This document shows positions 16,778-25,689 of a stretch of DNA of 64,000 nt, one piece after another. This DNA is from Porticoccus sp041395745. Its GTDB lineage: Bacteria > Pseudomonadota > Gammaproteobacteria > Pseudomonadales > Porticoccaceae. The notes beneath the pieces were generated by a model, which was not told the origin of the DNA, searched no databases, and worked only from the letters and a program-made list of their open reading frames with translations. The position numbers and the translations under genes were made by a program. The DNA lies in NCBI GenBank assembly GCA_041395745.1, contig JAWKZV010000004.1, positions 186,001 to 250,000 on the forward strand, in the 5' to 3' direction. The first letter of the stretch is position 1. Each line of letters opens with the position of its first letter.

Positions 16778-18049
16778 TTACTTGCGTTTCATCGACATAA
16801 AGAATTCATCATTGGTTTTGGAATCCTTCAGTTTGTCGATCAGGAACTCAATGGCATCCGCATCTTCCATGCCGTGCAACAGCTTGCGCAGGATCCAGGC
16901 GCGTTGGAGTTCTTCTTCGCCCATCAGCAGGTCCTCGCGACGGGTGCCGGAACGACGGATATTGATGGCAGGGTAGACACGCTTTTCCGCTACTTTGCGG
17001 TCAAGATGCAGTTCCATGTTGCCGGTTCCTTTGAATTCTTCGTAGATCACTTCATCCATCTTGGAACCGGTTTCCACCAACGCGGTGGCGATAATGGTCA
17101 GGCTGCCACCCTGCTCGATATTGCGCGCGGCGCCGAAGAAGCGCTTGGGGCGCTCCAGGGCGTGGGCGTCCACACCACCGGTCAGTACCTTGCCTGAGGA
17201 GGGTTGTACAGTGTTGTAAGCGCGGGCCAGACGGGTGATGGAGTCGAGCAGAATCACCACGTCTTTTTTGTGCTCCACCAGGCGCTTGGCTTTTTCAATC
17301 ACCATGTCGGCAACCTGCACGTGGCGTGCGGGTGGCTCGTCAAAAGTGGAGGCGATCACTTCACCGCGCACAGAGCGCTGCATCTCGGTCACTTCCTCGG
17401 GACGCTCGTCGATTAGCAGTACGATCATGTAACACTCGGGGTTGTTACGGATGATCGCCTGTGCGGTGTGCTGCATGAGAATGGTTTTACCGGCTTTGGG
17501 CGGTGCCACAATCAGGCCGCGCTGGCCTTTGCCGATGGGGGAAATCAGGTCGATGATGCGCCCGGTGAGATCTTCTGTAGAGCCGTTGCCTGCTTCCAGT
17601 ACCAAGCGCTCGTCGGGAAACAGGGGGGTCAGGTTTTCAAACAGGATCTTGTTGCGGGCGTTTTCCGGCTTTTCGAAATTGATTTCGTCCAGCTTGAGCA
17701 TTGCGAAGTAACGCTCTCCCTCCTTCGGGGGCCGGATCTTGCCGGAAATACTGTCGCCGGTGCGCAGGTTGAAGCGGCGAATCTGGCTGGGTGAGACGTA
17801 GATATCATCGGGACCTGCCAGGTAGGAACTGTCTGCCGACCTCAGGAACCCGAAACCATCCGGCAGGATTTCGAGAACCCCATCTCCGTAGATGTCCTCA
17901 CCGCTTTTGGCATGGCGCTTGAGGATGCTGAAAATGACGTCTTGTTTGCGGGAGCGGGCTAGGCTGTCGAGACCGATGTCTTCCGCAATCTTCAGGAGCT
18001 CGTCGATGGGTTTGGTTTTGAGTTCGGTTAAATTCATAAGTGCAGACAT
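16778..18049 (-). CDS. rho: Transcription termination factor Rho
   Basis: Hexameric RNA-dependent ATPase/translocase. 423 aa from 18049, or 419 from ATG 18037 where it begins MNLTELK as in E. coli; neither start has a clear ribosome site, common for autoregulated rho. Domains: N-terminal helical bundle 1-50, OSB cold-shock RNA-binding domain about 52-125 (DGFGFLRS), Walker A GPPKAGKT-like APPKAGKTILMQ about residue 180, Walker B VVILLDSITRLARAYN, and the Q/R loops (PSSGKVLTGGVDA). Sequence is near the gammaproteobacterial norm. Downstream of trxA as in E. coli and Pseudomonas. Confidence 0.97.
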   Translation of the reverse strand: MSALMNLTELKTKPIDELLKIAEDIGLDSLARSRKQDVIFSILKRHAKSGEDIYGDGVLEILPDGFGFLRSADSSYLAGPDDIYVSPSQIRRFNLRTGDSISGKIRPPKEGERYFAMLKLDEINFEKPENARNKILFENLTPLFPDERLVLEAGNGSTEDLTGRIIDLISPIGKGQRGLIVAPPKAGKTILMQHTAQAIIRNNPECYMIVLLIDERPEEVTEMQRSVRGEVIASTFDEPPARHVQVADMVIEKAKRLVEHKKDVVILLDSITRLARAYNTVQPSSGKVLTGGVDAHALERPKRFFGAARNIEQGGSLTIIATALVETGSKMDEVIYEEFKGTGNMELHLDRKVAEKRVYPAINIRRSGTRREDLLMGEEELQRAWILRKLLHGMEDADAIEFLIDKLKDSKTNDEFFMSMKRK

Positions 18050-18214
18050 AGAGGTTTTGTGGAACTGGGACTGGCCGACAGCCGGTCGGAGATTAAATTG
18101 GTGTCCTGGAAGGGCGTATTGGAATTTTTTTTGCTAGTTCTTAATGCTCGTCGAAGGACATCGACAGGATTGAGGTGCAGTATAGGCGCGGCCTGTATAA
18201 AGCGCAATAACTAC

Positions 18215-18240
18215 TGCGGTGGCGCTTTGCGGCCACCGCA
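18215..18240. other. Strong hairpin between trxA and rho
   Basis: A 9-bp perfect inverted repeat (TGCGGTGGC/GCCACCGCA, 8-base loop) starts 12 bases after the trxA stop on the minus strand, with no T tract. The 202-base trxA-rho spacer otherwise shows no gene. In E. coli this spacer is a leader where Rho controls its own synthesis; a stabilising or attenuating RNA hairpin is a reasonable reading. Confidence 0.5.
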
Positions 18241-18251
18241 GGCAATTATTT

Positions 18252-18578
18252 TCAGAGACTGGCGTCAATAAACTCCACCAGCTGGGTCTTGGAAAGAGCG
18301 CCAACTTTGGTGGCTTCGATGTTGCCATCCTTGAACAGGATCAGGGTGGGGATGCCGCGCACGTTGAATTTGGCGGGGGTCTCCATGTTGGAATCCACAT
18401 CCATCTTGCAAATTTTTACCTTGCCGGCGTATTCATCCGCCAGCTCGTCCAGAATCGGGGCAATCATTTTGCAGGGGCCACACCAGGCTGCCCAGAAATC
18501 GACCAGTACCGGGGAGCTCACATCCAGCACTTCGCTGGCGAAACTGGCATCGGTAATGTGAACGATGTTGTCGCTCAT
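18252..18578 (-). CDS. trxA: Thioredoxin 1
   Basis: 108-aa cytoplasmic dithiol reductant with the classical WCGPC active site near residues 32-36, the buried Asp (VDFWAAWCGPC) and the cis-Pro loop RGIPTLILFKDG. Length equals E. coli TrxA. GGAG lies 8 bases before the ATG. Upstream of rho and divergent from ppx, as in Pseudomonas. Reduces ribonucleotide reductase, PAPS reductase and others by family knowledge. Confidence 0.97.
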   Translation of the reverse strand: MSDNIVHITDASFASEVLDVSSPVLVDFWAAWCGPCKMIAPILDELADEYAGKVKICKMDVDSNMETPAKFNVRGIPTLILFKDGNIEATKVGALSKTQLVEFIDASL

Positions 18579-18672
18579 GGGGATTCTCCAGATTTAGATA
18601 GGTTAATGTCTATTGAATGGTAAGGGGGTAGAATTGCCCTGAATCATAACACTCGTGCGCAGCCAGTAACAA

Positions 18673-20214
18673 ATGCCGCGCCGGGTCAATCGACCCCTGG
18701 AAGCAACGCCGTTGAACAGCTTTCCCGAACAGGATCAGACCCTCGCCGCCATCGATTTGGGCTCCAACAGTTTTCATATGATTGTAGCCAGGGTTAACCA
18801 TGGCGAGATGCGCCCGGTGGAGCGATTTGGTGAACGGGTGCAGCTGGCGGCCGAAATGAAAAATGGCCGCCTGGCACCGGATGCCATAGCCCGGGGGCTG
18901 GCCTGTTTGGCCCGCTTCCGTCAGGTTCTCGACAAGCTGCAACCCCATCAGGTGAGGGTTGTGGGAACCAATGCCCTGCGGGCAGCAAAAAATGCCCAGT
19001 TGTTTATCAAACCCGCAGAGGCCTTGCTGGGGCAGACTGTGGAAGTGGTCTCCGGGCGAGAGGAGGCTCGCCTGATATACCTGGGCGTGGCCCATACCCT
19101 TGCCGATGATGACGATGCCCGACTGGTAGTGGACATCGGTGGTGGTAGTACCGAGTTTGTTATTGGCCAGCGATTTGAATCCCGCCTGCGGGAAAGCCTG
19201 CACATGGGCTGTGTCACCTACCGCGATCGTTTTTTCAGCCAGGGAAAAATTTCCGCCAAACGCTTTGCCAAGGCTTATCAGGCCGCTTACCAGGAAGTCT
19301 TGCGCATCCGAAAGGACTACAAAACCCTGGGTTGGGACAACGCGGTGGGTTCTTCCGGCACCATGCGCAGCGCCGAAGTAATCGTTGTACAGAAGGGGTG
19401 GTCGGAAGAGGGACTCACCGTAGAGAGCCTGGCCCAGCTGCGCAAACTTCTGCTTTCTCACGATCATATTGAGGAGTTGGATCTGCCGGGACTCAGTGAG
19501 CGCCGGCGAGGTGTCATTGTGCCTGGTGTCGCCATTATCAGTGGCATATTCGACGCCCTGGGCATCGAGCATATGCATACATCACCCGGTGCCCTGCGGG
19601 AGGGGGTGATCTACGAGATGATGGGCCGTCTGGAACACGAGGACGTGCGGGAGCGCACGGTTTCGGCACTGATGCGCCGCGCCGAAGTGGACCAGCAGAA
19701 TGCCGACCAGGTAGAGGCCATGGCCATGTTGTTATTTGATGTGGTCGCCCCCACCTGGCAACTGATCGACGCGGATCGCTCACTGCTGCGCTGGGCTGCA
19801 CGCCTCCACGAGGTGGGTTTGAGTATTGCCCACAGCCAGTTCCACAAACACGGCCAATACCTGATAGAGCACTCCGATCTGCCGGGCTTCAGCAAGCAGA
19901 TGCAGCGGCTGCTGGCACTGCTGGTGCGGAGCCACCGGCAGCGTTTCCCGGTGGAGGAGTTTGTTCCTTTCGATGACCAGCAGACCCGTCATCTACAGCG
20001 ACTCTGTGCGCTGTTGCGGCTGGCGGTGTTGTTCAAATATGTCAGCCCGGTGGAGGGGGAACCGTCGTTTTCCAACCGTGCCAGCGAAGCTGGCCTCGAC
20101 TTCTATTTCGACCCGGGCTGGCTGGCCCGGCACCCTCTGACCAGCGAAGCTCTTGCCTCGGAACAGCGGGTGCTGAAAAAGATCGGGTTTCAACTGGGGC
20201 TGAACAGAGCCTAG
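18673..20214 (+). CDS. ppx: Exopolyphosphatase (Ppx/GppA family)
   Basis: Hydrolyses terminal phosphates of long-chain polyphosphate. 513 aa, the same length as E. coli PPX. ASKHA-fold motifs: phosphate-1 AAIDLGSNSFHM near residue 25, VSGREEARLIYLG, phosphate-2 VVDIGGGSTEFVIG, then the HD-like C-terminal domain (ALLVRSHRQRFP). The alternative enzyme, GppA, lacks much of that C-terminal part. No clear ribosome site precedes ATG 18673; the conserved region starts about residue 20, so a later start is possible. Its stop overlaps that of ppk1. Confidence 0.95.
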   Translation: MPRRVNRPLEATPLNSFPEQDQTLAAIDLGSNSFHMIVARVNHGEMRPVERFGERVQLAAEMKNGRLAPDAIARGLACLARFRQVLDKLQPHQVRVVGTNALRAAKNAQLFIKPAEALLGQTVEVVSGREEARLIYLGVAHTLADDDDARLVVDIGGGSTEFVIGQRFESRLRESLHMGCVTYRDRFFSQGKISAKRFAKAYQAAYQEVLRIRKDYKTLGWDNAVGSSGTMRSAEVIVVQKGWSEEGLTVESLAQLRKLLLSHDHIEELDLPGLSERRRGVIVPGVAIISGIFDALGIEHMHTSPGALREGVIYEMMGRLEHEDVRERTVSALMRRAEVDQQNADQVEAMAMLLFDVVAPTWQLIDADRSLLRWAARLHEVGLSIAHSQFHKHGQYLIEHSDLPGFSKQMQRLLALLVRSHRQRFPVEEFVPFDDQQTRHLQRLCALLRLAVLFKYVSPVEGEPSFSNRASEAGLDFYFDPGWLARHPLTSEALASEQRVLKKIGFQLGLNRA

Positions 20215-22334
20215 TCGCTGAGGTTTTCCAGCAGGTCCAACTGGGCTGAATGTCTTTTCTCTCCCGCCTTGGGGATGTTGAGCAGATAGTTGCCATCCGA
20301 CTGTAATTCCCAGCTTTGACAGTTGTCCTGCAAATAGCTCTGCAGATCGCTGCGAATTCGCGCCTGCAGGCGACCGCTGAGGACTGGGAAACAGATCTCC
20401 ACACGATGCATCAGGTTGCGCTCCATGGCATCGGCACTGGAACAGAACACCTTCGGCGTGGCGTTGTGGAAGTAATAGACCCGGGAGTGCTCCAGGAAGC
20501 GGCCCACAATCGAACGTACCCGAATATTTTCAGATACCCCCTCAAGCCCCGGTCTCAGGCAGCACATGCCGCGAATGATCAGATCAATCTTGACCCCTGC
20601 GATACTGGCCTCGTAGAGGGAGGTGATGATTTTCGGTTCGGTCAGAGCGTTCACTTTGATAATGATGTGCGCCTCCTTGCCCTGGCGAGCGGCTTCCGCC
20701 TCGGCTTCAATCAGCCGCACCAGGTTCTTTTTCAGGGTGAAAGGCGCACTGAACAGGGTCTTGATGCGCTCGGCCTTACCCATGCCGGTGAGCTGCTGGA
20801 AGATTTTGTGCACGTCACTGCACAGGTCGGGGTCGGCACTGAGCAGGCTGTAATCCGTGTACAGGCGGGCGTTGCCGGCGTGGTAGTTGCCGGTCCCCAG
20901 ATGAACATAGCGGCGCAACTGGTTGCCCTCCCTGCGCACCATCAGCAGGGCCTTGGCATGGGTCTTGTAGCCTACCACCCCGTAAGTCACCACTGCGCCC
21001 GCTTCCTGCAGGTGGGAGGCCAGTTGCAGGTTCTCCTCCTCGTCGAAACGGGCGCGTAATTCGATCACCGTGGTCACTTCCTTGCCGGCTCGGGCGGCTT
21101 CTGCCAGCGCATCGACGACTTCCGAGGAAGAGCCGGTGCGGTACAGGGTCATCTTAATGGACAACACAGCCGGGTCCTTGGCCGCCTGGCGCAACAGATC
21201 GATGATCGGGGTAAAGGACTGGAACGGGTGATACAGCAGGATGTCCTCTTTTCTGACGATATCGAGGATATTGGTATCCTCGCCGCGCAGTGCTTTGGGG
21301 ATGGAGGGAATAAAGGGCGGGAACACGAGTTCGGCGCGATTGAGCATCGGCCGCAGCTGCATCATCCGGCCCAGGTTTACCGGTCCGTCCACCCGGTACA
21401 GTTCGCCGTGTGAGAGGTTGTACTGTTCCAGCAGAAAATTGACCAGTTCATCCGGACATTTCTGGTCCACTTCCAGTCGCACGGCGCTGCCAAAGCGTCG
21501 GGAGTGCAGCTCCCCGCGCAATGCACGGGCGATGTCCTCCACTTCGGCGGCATTCAGGTCGAGGTCGGCGTCGCGGGTGATGCGGAACTGGTAACAACCG
21601 GTGGCGGTCATGCCGTTGAACAGGTCGTCGATGTGGGCGTGAATCAGCGAGGACAGCAGCACGAAATTATCGCCGTCGACACAGAGTTCATCCGGAACCC
21701 GTACCAGGCGCGGCAGTGAGCGGGGTGCAGGGACGATGGCCATACCGCTGTCGCGCCCAAAGGCATCCTTGCCTTCCAAGGAAACGATAAAGTTGAGACT
21801 TTTGTTGACCAACCGTGGAAACGGGTGTGCCGGATCGAGTCCGATCGGGCTAATGACCGGCATCACCTGGTTGCGGAAATAGTCCTGGGCCCAGCTGGCC
21901 ATATCCGGACTCCAGCGGGAGCGGTTGAGGACACGGATGTTCTGCTTTTCCAGCGCCGGCAGTAGCACCTGATTGAGAATATGGTATTGCTTGTCGGTAG
22001 CCGCCTTGCACTGGTCGCTGAGAATATCGAGCACATCCTTGGGCCGCATGCCGTCAATGCTGACCATTTCCCGGGCGAAGCTGATTTGCCGCTTCAGCCC
22101 CGCCAGGCGGATTTCGAAAAATTCGTCCATGTTGCTGTTGAAGATCATCAGGAACTGGAACCGTTCCAGCAGTGGATAATCCTCATTCAGCGCCTGCTCT
22201 AGCACCCGCAGGTTAAATTGCATCAGGCTCATGTGGCGGTTGATGAAATAGCGGGCGTTGTTGAGATCGGTCTTTTCCGCAGTCAATGCAGACTCCTGGG
22301 CAGAATGTTCCGGCGGCTCGGGTAAATTGTTCAT
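20211..22334 (-). CDS. ppk1: Polyphosphate kinase 1
   Basis: Makes polyphosphate reversibly from ATP. I start at ATG 22334 (707 aa; AAGGAT 8 bases upstream), giving MNNLPEP; the frame is open to 22448 but those residues are not family-like. Domains: N (about 25-130, RYFINRHMSLMQFNLRVLEQA), head, and two phospholipase-D-like C domains. YKTHAKALLMVRR carries the autophosphorylated His and EHSRVYYFHN the second catalytic His; HLGTGNYHAGNARLYTDYS and MHRVEICFPV are signature stretches. Convergent with ppx: both stop codons share one CTAG (20211-20214). Unlike E. coli, where ppk-ppx form an operon, this is the Pseudomonas arrangement. Confidence 0.97.
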   Translation of the reverse strand: MNNLPEPPEHSAQESALTAEKTDLNNARYFINRHMSLMQFNLRVLEQALNEDYPLLERFQFLMIFNSNMDEFFEIRLAGLKRQISFAREMVSIDGMRPKDVLDILSDQCKAATDKQYHILNQVLLPALEKQNIRVLNRSRWSPDMASWAQDYFRNQVMPVISPIGLDPAHPFPRLVNKSLNFIVSLEGKDAFGRDSGMAIVPAPRSLPRLVRVPDELCVDGDNFVLLSSLIHAHIDDLFNGMTATGCYQFRITRDADLDLNAAEVEDIARALRGELHSRRFGSAVRLEVDQKCPDELVNFLLEQYNLSHGELYRVDGPVNLGRMMQLRPMLNRAELVFPPFIPSIPKALRGEDTNILDIVRKEDILLYHPFQSFTPIIDLLRQAAKDPAVLSIKMTLYRTGSSSEVVDALAEAARAGKEVTTVIELRARFDEEENLQLASHLQEAGAVVTYGVVGYKTHAKALLMVRREGNQLRRYVHLGTGNYHAGNARLYTDYSLLSADPDLCSDVHKIFQQLTGMGKAERIKTLFSAPFTLKKNLVRLIEAEAEAARQGKEAHIIIKVNALTEPKIITSLYEASIAGVKIDLIIRGMCCLRPGLEGVSENIRVRSIVGRFLEHSRVYYFHNATPKVFCSSADAMERNLMHRVEICFPVLSGRLQARIRSDLQSYLQDNCQSWELQSDGNYLLNIPKAGEKRHSAQLDLLENLSD

Positions 22335-22372
22335 GGGCTCTATCCTTGGCAGGTCATTCCCATTTTCCGAGC

Positions 22373-22395
22373 AAAATATGACACTTTTTGGACAA
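22373..22395 (-). promoter_or_regulatory. Possible Pho-box-like element upstream of ppk1
   Basis: On the minus strand two half-sites, TTGTCCA and GTGTCAT, are separated by AAAA, the 7+4+7 geometry of the PhoB box (consensus CTGTCAT repeats); they match 4 and 6 of 7 positions. It lies about 40-60 bases before the ppk1 start. PhoB control of ppk is known in other bacteria; here the match is moderate. Confidence 0.35.
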
Positions 22396-22410
22396 TCGTG
22401 TGACGATTGT
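22392..22410. promoter_or_regulatory. Perfect inverted repeat in the ppk1 / flavoprotein intergenic region
   Basis: ACAATCGT and ACGATTGT (8-bp perfect arms) flank GTG. It lies between divergent genes and overlaps the edge of the Pho-like box, so it is a candidate operator for an unidentified regulator. Confidence 0.5.
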
Positions 22411-22496
22411 TCATCCCACAGGCAGAGGGCACTGAACCCATGGGACAAATGCTCCTCTAAGGCTGCATGGTCTGATCTGCCACAACAGGAGTGGGA

Positions 22497-24614
22497 ATGC
22501 CCGTCAAAAAAATAGCCGCCTTGTTAGTTATAGCCCTGGTTATAGGCGCTTACATGGTTTTTGACGGTGAGCAATACCTGCATCCCGACTTTTACCAATC
22601 CCTTTACGCCAGCAAACCACTGCTTACCGCAGCGGTATATTTTCTGATTTATGTGATCGCGACCGGCTTTTCACTGCCGGGGGCGGCGCTGTTGACGGTG
22701 ATTGCGGGGATGATTTTTGGGCTGTGGACTGGCGTGTTACTGGTGTCTTTTGCCAGCTCGTTGGGAGCCACCCTGGCGTTCCTGGTGTCGCGCCTGTTGC
22801 TGAGGGACTGGGTTCAGGACCGCTTCCGCAACCAACTGGTCACCGCTAACCGGGGCATCGAGCGAGATGGCGCGTTTTACCTGTTTTCCCTACGGTTGAT
22901 TCCGGTTATCCCATTCTGGATGATCAATCTGGTGATGGGCCTGACCCCCATGCCGGCATTCCGTTTCTATTGGGTCAGTCAGTTGGGCATGCTGGCGGGC
23001 ACCATCGTCTATGTTAATGCCGGTGCGCAAATCGGCTCCCTGGAAGAGTTCTCTGCTGCCGGCTTGCTGACGCCCGGCCTGCTGTTGTCATTCCTGCTGC
23101 TGGCCATATTCCCCTATTTCGCCAGATGGGGGCTGGAGACATACAAGCGCCGTCGGGCCTATCGCGACTTTACCCGGCCCGCAAAATTTGATCGCAATCT
23201 GGTTGTGATAGGTGCCGGCAGCGCCGGATTGGTGAGCGCCTACATCGCTGCTGCGGTAAAGGCCAAGGTAACGTTGATAGAAAAGTCGCGCATGGGCGGG
23301 GATTGCCTGAATACCGGCTGTGTACCCAGCAAATCGCTGATTCGGGCTGCGCGCACGGTAGCGGAAATTCGTGCCGCTGATGAGCTCGGTATTTCCGTAG
23401 CAGAACCCAAAGTGGATTTTGCCCGGGTTATGGCCAGGGTCAGGAAAGTGGTCAGGCAAGTGGAACACCACGATTCCGTGGAGCGCTATACCGCGCTGGG
23501 CGTCGACTGTGTGCAGGGGGCGGCCATGCTGAAGTCTCCCTGGGAAGTGGCGGTCAACGGCCAGGTGATTAGCACCCGCAACATTATTATTGCCACGGGG
23601 GCCAGCCCGATCGTGCCGCCGATTCCCGGATTGGCAGAACTGGACTATCTGACGTCCGAGAACCTGTGGGAATTGAATGAATTACCCGGGCGTTTGTTGG
23701 TGATGGGTGCTGGTCCCATCGGCTGCGAAATGGCGCAGGCATTTCAACGATTGGGGGCCAAAGTGGTTCTGGTAGGGCCACGAATGCTTCCGAAAGAGGA
23801 TGAAGATGTTGCCGCAGCGGTACAGGACGGACTGGAAAAGGATGGCGTCGAAGTCATCCTGGGTTGGCGGGTAAAGTCCTTCGAGCAGCGCGACGGCGAA
23901 ACCGTCGCCACCATTGCCAGCGAGGATGGTGCTCGGGAAATTCCATTTGACCGTGTGTTGGTGGCACTGGGCCGGCGTGCGCATACAGAAAGTCTCGGTC
24001 TGGATGCGCTGGATATCGAACGCAATGCCAACGGCACCCTGGTAGTGGATGAGTATCTGCGCACCCGCTTTCCCAATATCTACGCCTGCGGTGATGTGGC
24101 GGGTCCCTACCAGTTCACCCACGCCGCTTCACACCAAGCCTGGTATGCCGCAGTCAACGCCCTGTTCGGGCGCTTCAAAAAATTCCGGGTGGATTACCGG
24201 GTCATACCCCGAGTGACATTCACCGAGCCGGAGGCAGCACAGGTGGGTCTGACGGAGAGAGAAGCCCGCGAACAGGGCGTCGAGTTCGAGGTAAGCCGCT
24301 ACGGTATCGACGACCTCGATCGCGCCCTTGCTGACAACAGCGCACAGGGTTTCGTCAAAGTGCTCACTGTTCCCGGCAAAGACAGGATTCTCGGGGCAAC
24401 TGTGGTGGGCAGCCATGCCGGGGAATTGCTGGCGGAATTGGTACTGGCCATGAAACAGGGTATTGGCCTGAAGAAAATTCTCGGTACCATTCACAGTTAT
24501 CCCACCCTCAGCGAAGCCAACAAATATGCAGCGGGTAACTGGCAGCGCCAACACAGCCCCCAGCGACTGCTGGCCTGGGTGGAAAAATACCATCGCTGGC
24601 AACGCAGTGAATGA
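22497..24614 (+). CDS. TVP38/TMEM64 membrane domain fused to FAD-dependent disulfide reductase
   Basis: 705 aa from ATG 22497 (AGGAG 7 bases upstream). Residues 1-210 form a TVP38/TMEM64 (DedA-like) membrane domain with the LPGAALLTVIAGMIFG and FRLIPVIPFWMIN-like re-entrant motifs. From about 232 a class I pyridine nucleotide-disulfide oxidoreductase follows: FAD motif GAGSAG 239-244, redox Cys270/Cys275 in GGDCLNTGCVPSK, NAD motif GAGPIGCE, FAD contact IYACGDVAG, and the catalytic His in HSYPTLSEA. It resembles mercuric reductase but lacks the MerA C-terminal vicinal cysteines, so Hg reduction is unlikely. The fusion anchors the reductase to the membrane; the electron acceptor is unknown. 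The ArsM-like gene follows after 25 bases. Confidence 0.85.
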   Translation: MPVKKIAALLVIALVIGAYMVFDGEQYLHPDFYQSLYASKPLLTAAVYFLIYVIATGFSLPGAALLTVIAGMIFGLWTGVLLVSFASSLGATLAFLVSRLLLRDWVQDRFRNQLVTANRGIERDGAFYLFSLRLIPVIPFWMINLVMGLTPMPAFRFYWVSQLGMLAGTIVYVNAGAQIGSLEEFSAAGLLTPGLLLSFLLLAIFPYFARWGLETYKRRRAYRDFTRPAKFDRNLVVIGAGSAGLVSAYIAAAVKAKVTLIEKSRMGGDCLNTGCVPSKSLIRAARTVAEIRAADELGISVAEPKVDFARVMARVRKVVRQVEHHDSVERYTALGVDCVQGAAMLKSPWEVAVNGQVISTRNIIIATGASPIVPPIPGLAELDYLTSENLWELNELPGRLLVMGAGPIGCEMAQAFQRLGAKVVLVGPRMLPKEDEDVAAAVQDGLEKDGVEVILGWRVKSFEQRDGETVATIASEDGAREIPFDRVLVALGRRAHTESLGLDALDIERNANGTLVVDEYLRTRFPNIYACGDVAGPYQFTHAASHQAWYAAVNALFGRFKKFRVDYRVIPRVTFTEPEAAQVGLTEREAREQGVEFEVSRYGIDDLDRALADNSAQGFVKVLTVPGKDRILGATVVGSHAGELLAELVLAMKQGIGLKKILGTIHSYPTLSEANKYAAGNWQRQHSPQRLLAWVEKYHRWQRSE

Positions 24615-24639
24615 AAATTGATTGAAGGCGTATAGCAAT

Positions 24640-25680
24640 ATGTATGAGAGCGTGAAGGATTACTACGGCAAGGAACTACAGGGTTCCGGTGACCTTAAAA
24701 CCGATGCCTGCTGTACCGTGGACAACATGCCGAATCACCTCAAGCCAATCCTGGCAAAAATACACCCGGAGGTGAGTGGCAAATACTATGGCTGTGGCCT
24801 GGTCGCTCCCGATCTTCTCGAAGGGCTGCGCATTCTGGACCTCGGCAGCGGTTCTGGCCAGGATTGTTACGTGCTATCCGCCATGGTGGGCGCCGATGGA
24901 GAAGTGGTCGGCGTGGATATGACCGAGGAGCAGCTCGCAGTGGCGAATAGGCACATTGATCATCACCGCGAGGCCTTCGGTTTTGCCAAAGCCAACGTGC
25001 GATTCCTGAAAGGTTATATCGAACAGCTCGACAAACTGGATCTGGAGGATGGCAGTTTTGATGTGATTGTCTCCAACTGCGTCATCAATCTGTCCCCGGA
25101 CAAGCGGGCGGTTCTGGAGCAGGCACACAGGTTGTTGAAGCCGGGCGGCGAACTGTATTTCTCCGATGTCTACGCGGACTGCAGGGTGCCGGAAAACCTG
25201 CGTGATGACCCGGTACTGTACGGGGAATGTCTGGCCGGAGCCCTTTACTGGAACGATTTCCTCAATCTGGCCAAAAGTGCAGGATTTGCAGACCCCAGAT
25301 TGGTGGATGATCGACCGCTGGCCGTAGGTAGTGACGAGATACGAGAGAAACTGGGTAATGTGAATTTCTACTCGGCGACATATCGTTTGTTCAAACTGGA
25401 TGATCTGGAGCCAGCCTGCGAGGATTACGGCCAAACGGTTACTTACCGCGGCACGATCCCCCACGCACCGGACAGTTTTTTACTCGATAAACACCACCTG
25501 ATCGAAACAGGAAAACCTTTTCCGGTTTGTGGTAACAGCTACCGTATGTTGCACGATACCCGCTTTTGGCCGCATTTCGAGTTTCAGGGGAATTTTGAAA
25601 AACACTTCGGTATTTTCAAAGATTGCGGCACCAGCCTGCCGTTTGATAATGGTGTCAAGAAATCTGGCGGTTGTTGCTAA
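24640..25680 (+). CDS. ArsM-like arsenite S-adenosylmethyltransferase
   Basis: 346 aa from ATG 24640, giving MYESVKDYYGKEL, the usual start of this group. SAM motif LDLGSGSGQD is at 66-75. Cys24 (ACCTVD), Cys52 (YYGCGLV), Cys147 (SNCVINLSPDK) and Cys197 (GECLAGALY) match the four As(III)-related cysteines of Cyanidioschyzon ArsM (44, 72, 174, 224): spacings 28 and 50 are identical. A C-terminal extension of about 90 residues contains the F-H-F aromatic stretch and ends GGCC, a vicinal Cys pair that could bind a soft metal. It would methylate arsenite, giving methylarsenicals or the first step towards arsenosugars; no arsR, arsC or ArsS gene is nearby. Probably co-transcribed with the flavoprotein fusion. 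Confidence 0.8.
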   Translation: MYESVKDYYGKELQGSGDLKTDACCTVDNMPNHLKPILAKIHPEVSGKYYGCGLVAPDLLEGLRILDLGSGSGQDCYVLSAMVGADGEVVGVDMTEEQLAVANRHIDHHREAFGFAKANVRFLKGYIEQLDKLDLEDGSFDVIVSNCVINLSPDKRAVLEQAHRLLKPGGELYFSDVYADCRVPENLRDDPVLYGECLAGALYWNDFLNLAKSAGFADPRLVDDRPLAVGSDEIREKLGNVNFYSATYRLFKLDDLEPACEDYGQTVTYRGTIPHAPDSFLLDKHHLIETGKPFPVCGNSYRMLHDTRFWPHFEFQGNFEKHFGIFKDCGTSLPFDNGVKKSGGCC

Positions 25681-25689
25681 AACCTGAAA

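Noticed and set aside
22497..24614. Calling the flavoprotein fusion mercuric reductase
   Set aside because: The redox Cys pair fits, but MerA's C-terminal vicinal cysteines and N-terminal metal domain are absent.
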